Assembly (NCBI GenBank): GCA_023430365.1
Contig: JAEZAS010000245.1
Coordinates: forward strand, 1-16,114
Length of the DNA stretch: 16,114 nt
Direction of reading: 5' to 3'
Origin: Planctomycetota bacterium
Lineage (GTDB): Bacteria; Planctomycetota; Planctomycetia; Pirellulales; Pirellulaceae
Part shown: positions 6,893-13,239 of the stretch, piece by piece
Numbering within the stretch: position 1 is the stretch's first letter
How the letters are laid out: every line of letters begins with the position of its first letter
Made by a program: the position numbers and the translations under genes
The notes under the pieces: model-generated
Databases searched by the model: none
What the model was told of the DNA's origin: nothing
What the model saw: only the letters and a program-made list of their open reading frames with translations

Positions 6893-7930
6893 TTAGCCGC
6901 CCCGCTTGCCGATGGTGAGTCGAATGTCCTTGGTCTCGTCGCTCCGCTTGATCTTCAACCGGACGCTGTCTCCTGGCTGCAATTCGCGAACCATCGCGGT
7001 GAGCGAGGCGAAGTCCGAAACCGGAGAATCGTTCAGCGAAAGCACCACATCCCCGACCTTCAACCCGGCCGTTTGGGCGGGGGAGTCTTCAAAGATGTGA
7101 GCGATCTTCGCCACTTCGGATTCAGGTTCGCCGCGGATGCCGATGTACGGCTCATGTCCGGGGAAATGCCCCCAGGCGTCCCCCTTCTCCAGACGAGCCC
7201 AGGTGTCCTTGAAGGTGTTGACCGGCACATGCATGTTGGCGGTCAGAGGTCCCGAGATTCGGCTGTTGATGCCGATCACCCGGCCGTACATGTCGAACAA
7301 CGGCCCGCCGGAGTCGCCTCCCACGAGCGTGCAGTCGGTCGTAATCGCCATGCGGTCCGAAAGGAGAATGCGTCCGAGGCGCAGCACGGGAGTGCGGTCC
7401 GACTGGTATCCGCCGGGATGCCCCGTCGCCAGGCACCACTGGCCTTCTTTCAGGCCGTCCGAGACGCCAATCTCCGCAAACGGAAATTCGCTACCCTCAG
7501 TGATCTTCATCAAACCGGCGTCCATGGTGCGGTTGAGGCCGAGCGTCTTGCCCCGCAGCATGCGACCGTCCGCCATCAGGAAGATGACGTCCCGGTTGGG
7601 AGTGCCCGCCACGTGAGCGGCGGTCAGCACATAGCCATCCTTCGAGATGATCACACCGCTGCCCTGAGCGGCCCCGACTTGCACGCCGACCGTCGTTTCT
7701 GAAAGCCTCGGGCGGAGCTTAAAAACCTGATCCTGCATCGCCTTCAGATCGGCGACGCTGCCGGGCGTTCCCCCCTTCAGGATTCGGTCGAGTCGTTCCT
7801 GGGTGGCGTCGGGAGCCGAGGTGGTGCTGGTAGCCATCGTCTCTGCGCCGCTGGCAATGCTGCCAACCAGCAACAAGAACACGATCCCCAGCCGATTCGC
7901 CCAATCCTGCAGTCGACGGACTGTCACCAT
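6893..7930 (-). CDS. HtrA/DegP-like trypsin-family serine protease with C-terminal PDZ
   Basis: A 345-residue exported protease with a hydrophobic signal segment (about residues 14-29). The catalytic triad is complete: His106 in GYVLTAAHVAG, Asp137 in TMDAGLMKI and Ser207 in GGDSGGPLFDMYGRVIGIN. A single PDZ domain follows at about residues 260-343 (SPAQTAGLKVGDVVLSLND). A linker of about 55 residues after the signal contains a helical segment. This is the S1C architecture with one PDZ, as in DegS-like proteins, acting in the periplasm or at the cell envelope. A GAGG-type ribosome site lies about 10 bases before ATG 7930. The pseudoprotease gene begins 44 bases downstream on the same strand, so the two are likely co-transcribed. 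Confidence 0.92.
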   Translation of the reverse strand: MVTVRRLQDWANRLGIVFLLLVGSIASGAETMATSTTSAPDATQERLDRILKGGTPGSVADLKAMQDQVFKLRPRLSETTVGVQVGAAQGSGVIISKDGYVLTAAHVAGTPNRDVIFLMADGRMLRGKTLGLNRTMDAGLMKITEGSEFPFAEIGVSDGLKEGQWCLATGHPGGYQSDRTPVLRLGRILLSDRMAITTDCTLVGGDSGGPLFDMYGRVIGINSRISGPLTANMHVPVNTFKDTWARLEKGDAWGHFPGHEPYIGIRGEPESEVAKIAHIFEDSPAQTAGLKVGDVVLSLNDSPVSDFASLTAMVRELQPGDSVRLKIKRSDETKDIRLTIGKRGG

Positions 7931-8267
7931 CTTTCAATCCCTCGCGAACAAATGGCGTGCAGCCGATCGGCCGCCCTTCTTGAAACCCCGAATTCTAGGC
8001 GTCCGACCGCGCAAGTAGATTTATCATACCGACCAGCCCCCCAAATGTCCCCTTTTTCTTGGGTTTACGGTTCCTTGGCGGGGACGCCCCCGAGCAAGAC
8101 ATTTGATTGCACGGGCGGCGGGCTTTCCGCCGCAACGGAATTCGGCAGAATCTGGGCTGACCGCGGTGCGACGCTCCGACTGTCCTAGCGAGACGCTTGA
8201 AGCGGGCTCCCCGTGATTCGGTCCGACCGCCGCGTTTCATTCCTTCTTATCATCGGCGACCACCCGC
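7931..8267. other. intergenic region between divergent genes
   Basis: These 337 bases lie between the divergent HtrA-like and SDR genes and should hold promoters for both. No convincing promoter consensus or riboswitch was recognised. A minus-strand frame across it encodes a very basic, low-complexity peptide with no start signal and is not accepted. One perfect hairpin is listed separately. Confidence 0.5.
8115..8133. repeat. perfect GC hairpin in divergent intergenic region
   Basis: GCGGCGG and CCGCCGC pair perfectly (seven base pairs) around the loop GCTTT. It lacks the TAAC core of the REP-like repeats and is not followed by a T-run. It may sit in the 5' leader of the SDR gene. Function unknown. 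Confidence 0.35.
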
Positions 8268-9137
8268 ATGGCAAAATTGGTATTCGGCTGCGGCTACCTA
8301 GGTCTACGAGTCGCCCACCTGTGGAAGGTTGCGGGTCACGCAGTTTTTGCGGTCACCCGGAGAAACGATCGCGCCCAGGAACTCGCCAGCCAGGGACTTC
8401 AGCCAATTCAGGCGGACATTACCGAATCGCAATCAATCGCCGTTCCGGCCGACGTCGACACCGTCCTGTTCGCTGTCGGCTACGACCGCGGCAGTGGCAA
8501 GTCGATCCACGAGGTCTACGCGGATGGCTTCCGCAGGGTGCTCGACGCTTTGCCCGACACGGTCCAGCGCGTGATCTACATCAGCTCGACCGGTGTTTAT
8601 GGCCCCGCCTCGGCAGGCGACTGGGTGAACGAAGAGAGCCCCTGTCAGCCGACTCGCGAAGGCGGCAAGGCCTCGCTCGCCGCGGAGGAGGTGCTGCGCA
8701 ATCATCCGAGGTTCGCAACTCGGGGCATCATCCTTCGGCTGGCGGGCATCTATGGCCCCGGGCGGATTCCGCGAGCAGCCGATCTTATCGCGGGCAAACC
8801 GATCGACGCTCCCGCGGCCGGTTGGCTCAATCTCATCCATGTCGACGATGCAGCCCGGATTGTCCTCCTCGCGGAGGCGAGGTCGGAAACTCCTCAGTTG
8901 TATGTGGTTTCCGACGGCAGCCCCGTCATCCGCGGCGACTACTACCGCGAGCTCGCCGAACTTCTCGGCGCCCCAGCGCCCACCTTTGTCGCTCCTGATC
9001 CGGCGTCTCCGGCAGCGCAGCGGGCTGGGAGCGACAAGCGCATCGACAACCGCCGCCTGCGAGAGCTCTTGCAGCCGGAGTTCCAATATCCGTCTTACCG
9101 TGAAGGGCTGGCCGCCATCGTCGCCGCACAAAGCTAA
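8268..9137 (+). CDS. NAD(P)-binding atypical SDR, epimerase-like (YeeZ-type)
   Basis: A 289-residue Rossmann-fold protein. The dinucleotide-binding motif GCGYLG lies at residues 7-12, directly after the first beta strand, without signal peptide, so it is cytosolic. It continues with a TVLFAVGYDRG strand, the VIYISSTGVYG segment typical of extended and atypical SDRs, and LRLAGIYGPGR further on. The expected active-site Tyr-x-x-x-Lys is not seen: the Lys is in REGGK, where the Tyr position is Arg. This fits the atypical SDR group that includes E. coli YeeZ, whose reactions are mostly unknown, better than a sugar epimerase. The ATG at 8268 is well placed for the glycine motif, but no Shine-Dalgarno site is evident. 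It is separated from the next gene by 123 bases containing a hairpin. Confidence 0.85.
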   Translation: MAKLVFGCGYLGLRVAHLWKVAGHAVFAVTRRNDRAQELASQGLQPIQADITESQSIAVPADVDTVLFAVGYDRGSGKSIHEVYADGFRRVLDALPDTVQRVIYISSTGVYGPASAGDWVNEESPCQPTREGGKASLAAEEVLRNHPRFATRGIILRLAGIYGPGRIPRAADLIAGKPIDAPAAGWLNLIHVDDAARIVLLAEARSETPQLYVVSDGSPVIRGDYYRELAELLGAPAPTFVAPDPASPAAQRAGSDKRIDNRRLRELLQPEFQYPSYREGLAAIVAAQS

Positions 9138-9171
9138 GTGCTCGCTGGCCGCGACCGACCTCATGCAGATT

Positions 9172-9192
9172 GCCGCCGCTAACGGCGGTTTT
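9172..9192 (+). terminator. hairpin with T-run after the SDR gene; possibly a divergent REP-like copy E
   Basis: CCGCCG and CGGCGG form a perfect six-base-pair stem around CTAA, followed by TTTTGTT, 35 bases after the SDR stop. This is a credible rho-independent terminator. The tip reads CGCTAAC, the same core as the REP-like copies, so it could instead be, or derive from, a diverged repeat. The outer AGCCGG/CCGGAG frame is missing. Confidence 0.55.
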
Positions 9193-9245
9193 GTTGACGC
9201 CCTCAAGGCGGCGGCTCTAAGATCAAGGCGGGGGCCTTTTGCCAC

Positions 9246-9250
9246 GGAGG
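9246..9250 (+). promoter_or_regulatory. strong ribosome binding site for the glycine-rich secreted protein
   Basis: GGAGG lies 10 bases before ATG 9261 and decides this start over an in-frame TTG at 9252, which would be one base from the site. Confidence 0.7.
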
Positions 9251-9260
9251 ATTGCCAGCC

Positions 9261-10073
9261 ATGACCGTTCGCTTCAGCATGGCCGCATTGGCGCTGGTCG
9301 TCGCGTTATTCCCCAGCGTCCTGTTCGCTCAGCAAAGCACCGTTGGCACACCGTTCGGCTCCGCAGGCCACAGCTTCCAAGAGAACATCGGCATCGGCTG
9401 GGGAATGCGAGGCAACGGCTGGTTCTTCAACGTTCCCGGACCTGCTCCCGGCGCCTTCGGCGGACCCGGAGGTGGCGGGGCCAGCTTTGGCGGCGGTTTC
9501 GGCGGAGGCGGATTTCGCCTCACGGCTGAACAAGGCTCCAGCACGTCGATGAGTTCGCAGTCGCCCTCGGTAACCGTCATGAACGGCGGCATGGGCTACT
9601 TCAGCGACACGACGATTCGCCCGTTCGTCACGGGACTGATCCCAGTCGTTGGCAACATGCCAAGCGCTCCGCAGATTCCGCTCAGGGCCGACGTGCCGGT
9701 CAATCCGCTGTTCGAGCGACTCGCCCGGCTGCAAGCGGAAGGAGGCGTGGCGGCGCCTGCCGCGAAGCCGGTTGAGCCGGCAGCGGCGAAAGCGGAAGCT
9801 CCTATCGTTCTCGGCGGCGGAGCAGCCGCAGCGGGAGCTAGTTCGGCAGAACGCGGCGATTTAAGCGTGGCCGAAATCAAGGCCCGGCGAGCCGCGGCCG
9901 CGCCGGATCACCAGGGGGAAGTCGACGCCTATCTCGCGAAGGCGCAGGCCTCGCTCGATGACGGGAAACCCGGCGTTGCCCGGATCTATTTCCAGATGGC
10001 CGCCCGCCGCGCCACCGGCGCTCAGCAAGCGGAGATTCAGACCAGGCTCCGAAACCTGGATGAGCGTCCTTAG
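9261..10073 (+). CDS. secreted glycine-rich protein with secretin-like segment, function unknown
   Basis: A 270-residue protein with a clear signal peptide (residues 1-23, ending VLFAQ). A glycine-rich stretch follows (about residues 69-90, repeats of GGFGG-like sequence). Next comes the segment SPSVTVMNGGMGYFSDTT then IRPFVTGLIPVVG (about 105-135), which looks like the conserved core of bacterial secretin-type C-domains (sPsvtvlnGq.a...). The rest of a secretin is absent. An Ala/Pro-rich low-complexity region (about 165-200) leads to a helical C-terminus (YLAKAQASLDDGKPGVARIYFQMAARRA) resembling one TPR-like helix pair. Localisation is outside the cytoplasm. I recognise no function; related short proteins in planctomycetes are usually hypothetical. 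The hairpin at 9172 separates it from the SDR gene, so it is probably its own unit. Confidence 0.8.
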   Translation: MTVRFSMAALALVVALFPSVLFAQQSTVGTPFGSAGHSFQENIGIGWGMRGNGWFFNVPGPAPGAFGGPGGGGASFGGGFGGGGFRLTAEQGSSTSMSSQSPSVTVMNGGMGYFSDTTIRPFVTGLIPVVGNMPSAPQIPLRADVPVNPLFERLARLQAEGGVAAPAAKPVEPAAAKAEAPIVLGGGAAAAGASSAERGDLSVAEIKARRAAAAPDHQGEVDAYLAKAQASLDDGKPGVARIYFQMAARRATGAQQAEIQTRLRNLDERP

Positions 10074-10082
10074 AGAACCGCG

Positions 10083-10106
10083 AGCCGGAAATTAACGACG
10101 TCCGGC
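10083..10106 (+). repeat. REP-like palindromic repeat, copy B
   Basis: It starts AGCCGGA and ends TCCGGC with TAAC in the middle at 10093-10096. GCCGGA/TCCGGC pair for six base pairs around an eleven-base loop. It has the same length and frame as copy A, with 18 of 23 positions equal by eye. It starts 9 bases after the stop of the glycine-rich protein. Confidence 0.7.
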
Positions 10107-10119
10107 GTTTCCTCAATTG

Positions 10120-10132
10120 GGCGCTCCGCGCC
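10120..10132. repeat. spacer hairpin between REP-like copies B and C
   Basis: GGCGC and GCGCC pair perfectly around TCC. It sits between two inverted REP-like copies, giving three hairpins in about 80 bases. It lacks TAAC and may be spacer structure or part of a bidirectional terminator. Confidence 0.35.
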
Positions 10133-10136
10133 AAGT

Positions 10137-10161
10137 CTCCGGCAGATGTTAGCTGCCGGCT
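10137..10161 (-). repeat. REP-like palindromic repeat, copy C
   Basis: On the minus strand it begins AGCCGG and ends CCGGAG, as copy A does. CCGGCAG and CTGCCGG form a perfect seven-base-pair stem around the loop CTAACAT. The inner stem bases differ from copy A, yet pairing and the TAAC core are preserved. It lies 13 bases beyond the stop of the lipoprotein gene, inverted relative to copy B. Confidence 0.7.
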
Positions 10162-10174
10162 ACTGGCTCCCAGC

Positions 10175-11383
10175 TCAATTCGCAGCCGTCTGTTCCGGCT
10201 TTTCGGTCGATGTCGCAGGGAAAGTCCGCGGACCGTACATCTTCTCGCGGTACAGGATCAAGCCATGGGCCGCATGGAACAGGGCGCCGCACTCCATGTC
10301 GATCGGCTTGGTTTTGCGGAACAGTTCGGTCACTTTGTACGCCGCCTGCTTAACCCACGGTTGTTCGAGTTCTTCCTTGGTCATGGCCGTGGCGAGCAGT
10401 TCCATCACATGCCCAGCGGAGCCCATCGACGACGCGAGGTCGGCGGAGCGCCCCGGCCGCTGCAGATAGTTCGACGACAGCGAGCCATCCGGATTCTGGT
10501 ACTCTTGCGCCTTAGCGATGCATTCCTTGATTCGGTCATCGCACTGCTTCCAGACCCCTTCGAGCTTGCCCCCCGCCTCCAGGTGCTTATTGCGAGCCAT
10601 CGTCAGCCCCACCATCCGGTGCGTGCCACCGCAGGGGCTGCTGTCGAGACTGTGTTCCAATTCGATCTCGACGAGCTTCTCGATGCTCCACTCCTGGCCG
10701 TCGCCGGCGGTCCACTTGTAGTCGCTCGGGCGGTAGGCCGAAATCGCCATTAGCGTCCAGCTGTATTCCCGTAGCCCATTGCGATGCACGTCCTTCTCAG
10801 CCTGGAGCAGCAGGTCTTCGAGCGTGTATTCTTTCCCTTCCACGACCAGCTTTTCGGTCAGCGGAATGTTGCAATAGCTGAGATAGCCAAGCCATTGGTC
10901 GGCGTGACCTTGACCCGTTTTGCTCCCTGGCTCCATCACGGCGCGAACGCCATAGCGCTGCGTCTTCTCGTCGAGCAGGTCGCCTTGGACCATGTTCCAG
11001 CCGGTCATCTTGCCGCCGGCGAGCACATGATCGACGGCTGACACTTCTTTGTCGCCATCGAGAACGGGGAACTGCCGGCCGAAAGCCATCGAACCGTGGA
11101 CGATCTGCCACGCCGCCTGATCGGCCAGACTCAGCCGCCGTTTCTCGTAGGTGAAGTCCAGAACGTCATCGATCTGTTTGAGAAACTCCTCGTCGCTCGG
11201 CAGGGCACGCTCGGCGCCCGCCGACTGGTTCCCTTCGGCCACCGAGCCCGTGCCGTCGGTCGAATTGGCCGAAGCGGCCGGTTTGCAGCCGCTCGAAACA
11301 ACGCACAGCCCAGCCAGACCGGCCACTCCCAGGGCATACCCAAACTGGCGCATGAAGTGGCTCGTCAATTTGCTGAAACGCAT
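10175..11383 (-). CDS. lipoprotein of unknown function, helical repeat-like
   Basis: A 402-residue protein from ATG 11383, preceded by GGAAGGAAAG. The frame continues upstream to 11467 but without export signal, so the internal start is chosen. Residues 1-33 form a lipoprotein signal peptide with Cys33 in VVSSGC, followed by a Ser/Thr/Gly/Ala-rich linker and then a largely helical body. Segments such as CGGTHRMVGL, QNPDGSLSSNYL and MGSAGHVMELL recall the alpha/alpha-toroid repeats of prenyltransferase and squalene-cyclase folds (QNpDGs-like). This likeness is by eye only. No catalytic motif is identified. It should be anchored to a membrane facing the periplasm. It is convergent with the glycine-rich secreted protein and divergent from the metallo-hydrolase. 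Confidence 0.78.
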   Translation of the reverse strand: MRFSKLTSHFMRQFGYALGVAGLAGLCVVSSGCKPAASANSTDGTGSVAEGNQSAGAERALPSDEEFLKQIDDVLDFTYEKRRLSLADQAAWQIVHGSMAFGRQFPVLDGDKEVSAVDHVLAGGKMTGWNMVQGDLLDEKTQRYGVRAVMEPGSKTGQGHADQWLGYLSYCNIPLTEKLVVEGKEYTLEDLLLQAEKDVHRNGLREYSWTLMAISAYRPSDYKWTAGDGQEWSIEKLVEIELEHSLDSSPCGGTHRMVGLTMARNKHLEAGGKLEGVWKQCDDRIKECIAKAQEYQNPDGSLSSNYLQRPGRSADLASSMGSAGHVMELLATAMTKEELEQPWVKQAAYKVTELFRKTKPIDMECGALFHAAHGLILYREKMYGPRTFPATSTEKPEQTAAN

Positions 11384-11771
11384 GGCTTTCCTTCCAGAAC
11401 GGCCGAGCTCGGCCGGCAAACATCGAGGCGGGGGTCGATCGCTGCAGGGCAGAAATACGACCACCAAATATAACCCTCACTTTGCGCACTCGCCAGAAGA
11501 ATGGGCAATTCAGGGAAACTACACCGGTACGATCGCACCGGCTTTCCTACGCATCGCTCGCCACTGCGGTTTTTCACGCAGGTCGGAATAGCTCCAAGGT
11601 GCTAAACCGAGCGGCCAGCGATGAGATACGGTCTCAGTAACTCCAGTTTCCGTAAGATTTTACTGCAACAAACGGTTCGCGGCGGTTGCTGCCTGTCGGA
11701 GGCCTCTCTAAAATCCCGCCACAGGAACAGGCCGTCTCTCTCGTCCGTGCTCGACCGTATCAGGACCCGCC
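11384..11771. other. intergenic region between divergent genes
   Basis: These 388 bases hold the upstream regions of the lipoprotein gene and the metallo-hydrolase gene. A plus-strand frame from 11621 overlaps the hydrolase gene in another frame and has no supporting features. Besides the palindrome at 11401 and a CCGGT/ACCGG inverted pair (11524-11541), nothing was recognised. Confidence 0.5.
11401..11414. promoter_or_regulatory. perfect 14-base palindrome upstream of the lipoprotein gene
   Basis: GGCCGAGCTCGGCC is self-complementary along its whole length and lies 17 bases before the lipoprotein start. It could be an operator for a dimeric regulator or a leader structure. In GC-rich DNA it could also be chance. 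Confidence 0.3.
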
Positions 11772-12554
11772 ATGCTCGCCCGCAAGCCGATTTTTCCGAA
11801 CGTCATCGAAATGAACTTCCAGGCGGGGGAAATTCTCGGCTGCAATGTCTACCTGGTCTTCGACCAGGGGGAATGGCTGCTGATCGACATCGGCTTCGAG
11901 GACACCGTCGAGGAAATCGTCGAACTCATTCGCCGGATGGATTTTCCGCTCGGCAAGTGCAAGATGCTCATCGCCACGCATGCCGACGTCGACCACATCC
12001 AGGGTCTCGCCAAGGCGAAGCAACTGCTCAAAGCTCCTGTCGTCGCCCATCCCAAGGCCGTTCCCCCGCTCGAAGCTGGCGACCGCCTGCGGACCTTCGC
12101 CGAGATCGAAGCTCAGAACATTCACATGGCCATGCCGCCGGTGAAGATCGACAGCACGATCGAAGACGGCGACAAGATCCAGCTCGGCAACCTCGAGCTC
12201 GAAGTCTGGCTCACTCCCGGCCACACCGATAGCCAGCTCAGCTTCCGGATGGGGGACATCCTCTTCAGCGGCGACAATATCTACCGCGACGGCTGCGTGG
12301 GGGCGATCGACGCCCACCACGGCAGCGACATCCCAGCCTTCATCAAGTCGCTGCAGCGGATTCGCGCTTCGGACGTGAAGTGGCTCTGCCCGAGCCATGG
12401 CCCGATCTTCCGCAAGGACGACAAGCTGATCGACGCCACGATTGCCCGCCTCGAAAGCTACCTGCACATGGCCGACTTCGGCACCTGCGCCATCGACTGG
12501 CCGCTGATGGACCAGTGGGCCGAAGAAGTGGCCGAGGGCAAGCTGCCCGAATAG
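11772..12554 (+). CDS. metallo-beta-lactamase-fold hydrolase with variant metal motif
   Basis: A 260-residue cytosolic protein of the MBL superfamily, which mostly comprises metal-dependent hydrolases. Metal-binding elements are present in order: THADVDH (His70, Asp72, Asp74, His75), PGHTDSQ (His151), FSGDNIY (Asp168) and PSHGPIF (His209). The usual HxHxDH motif reads HADVDH, so the second His is Asp. That may change metal choice or activity. Family length is normal for a glyoxalase II-like core, with a C-terminal helical extension. An AGGA element 6 bases before ATG 11772 supports the start. It stands alone between a divergent lipoprotein gene and the RAYT region. The substrate cannot be told. 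Confidence 0.88.
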   Translation: MLARKPIFPNVIEMNFQAGEILGCNVYLVFDQGEWLLIDIGFEDTVEEIVELIRRMDFPLGKCKMLIATHADVDHIQGLAKAKQLLKAPVVAHPKAVPPLEAGDRLRTFAEIEAQNIHMAMPPVKIDSTIEDGDKIQLGNLELEVWLTPGHTDSQLSFRMGDILFSGDNIYRDGCVGAIDAHHGSDIPAFIKSLQRIRASDVKWLCPSHGPIFRKDDKLIDATIARLESYLHMADFGTCAIDWPLMDQWAEEVAEGKLPE

Positions 12555-12564
12555 CGAATCCCAC

Positions 12565-12590
12565 AGCCGGACGCTAACAGCGTCCGGAGA
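12565..12590 (+). repeat. REP-like palindromic repeat, copy A (left flank of the RAYT gene)
   Basis: CCGGACGCT and AGCGTCCGG form a perfect nine-base-pair stem (12567-12575 and 12579-12587) with the loop AAC, framed by AG before and AGA after. It is the most symmetrical copy. It lies 10 bases after the metallo-hydrolase stop and 33 bases beyond the RAYT stop codon. Confidence 0.85.
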
Positions 12591-12623
12591 AAAGCAAACG
12601 GACATCGCTACTTCAGCCGGTCG

Positions 12624-13130
12624 TCATGCGTTCTCGCCATCACGCGGCGGTATCCACCCCTCGGTCTCGCTCCATTTCCATCCCCGGTGATCCGGCAAGT
12701 AGGTGTCGTACACTTGCCGAAAATGTACGTCGCAGACAACGCGCCGAGCACTCGCTCCTTCACTTAACCATTCGCGCGTGCCGTACACCCTATTAAGCCG
12801 GCGTGTAATCGACGAGCGAATGCTTCCGCGCATCTTGGTCCATGTTGCCGCGTGTTTCCAACTCACGAGCGCATGAATGTGAGTCGATTCGGTCGCTAAG
12901 TAGTGGAGACGAAAATCCTGCTTCCGCCGTGCAACGAGCAGTTCTTCGACAACGAGCCGCTGGATTGCTGATGTAAGAAAAACAACTTTGGCTGAGGCCT
13001 GAGCGCGATAGATGTTTGCCAAGGGTCGATTCGCGGGCAACACACCGATGTCGCTCCGTCGCCGATATCCCTCATCCCGATCCGGCATCCAGCTGCCATA
13101 GCTGTGATACGTAAAGAGATAGCAGGGCAT
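12624..13130 (-). CDS. REP-associated tyrosine transposase (RAYT, Y1 HUH family)
   Basis: A 168-residue protein from ATG 13130, which has GGGAG about 8 bases upstream. The frame extends to 13181 but without a better start. The HUH motif HIH is at residues 84-86 in ATESTHIHALVSW, and the likely catalytic Tyr144 is in YDTYLPDHRGWKW, matching the HUH-then-Tyr order of IS200/IS605-type TnpA and their domesticated RAYT relatives. These enzymes cut and join single-stranded hairpin DNA. In RAYTs they act on REP hairpins. No terminal IS200/IS605 ends or accessory tnpB gene are visible. The gene is flanked by inverted REP-like copies at 12565 and 13214. It appears somewhat less GC-rich than its neighbours, consistent with separate ancestry. 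It appears intact. Confidence 0.85.
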   Translation of the reverse strand: MPCYLFTYHSYGSWMPDRDEGYRRRSDIGVLPANRPLANIYRAQASAKVVFLTSAIQRLVVEELLVARRKQDFRLHYLATESTHIHALVSWKHAATWTKMRGSIRSSITRRLNRVYGTREWLSEGASARRVVCDVHFRQVYDTYLPDHRGWKWSETEGWIPPRDGENA

Positions 13131-13213
13131 CGGTCCACTCCCGTTTGGGGAAGTGTAGCCGTGGCGGAGTCCATTTCGCAAACGCTTGGTTACAGCCGTT
13201 AACTTCTCGCTCT

Positions 13214-13239
13214 TCTCCGGACCGTGTTACGCTCCGGCT
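13214..13239 (-). repeat. REP-like palindromic repeat, copy F (right flank of the RAYT gene)
   Basis: On the minus strand it begins AGCCGGA and ends TCCGGAGA, the same outer 7 and 8 bases as copy A. Its inner part is CGT-AAC-ACG inside one G:G mismatch. Thus CCGGA/TCCGG and CGT/ACG pair around AAC, with stem bases changed on both sides relative to copy A. Its first two bases are the last two of the FecR/LamG stop codon TAG. Confidence 0.8.

Noticed and set aside
7995..8240. 81-codon minus-strand frame in the divergent intergenic region
   Set aside because: The product is extremely basic and low-complexity, has no supporting start signal and crosses the hairpin at 8115.
11621..12232. Plus-strand frame of 203 codons starting before the metallo-hydrolase gene
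   Set aside because: It overlaps the hydrolase in another frame, and most of its product is Arg/Pro/His-rich shadow translation.
12624..13130. Complete IS200/IS605 insertion sequence
   Set aside because: Only a RAYT-type protein with REP-like flanks is present. No tnpB gene or typical IS200/IS605 ends were seen.
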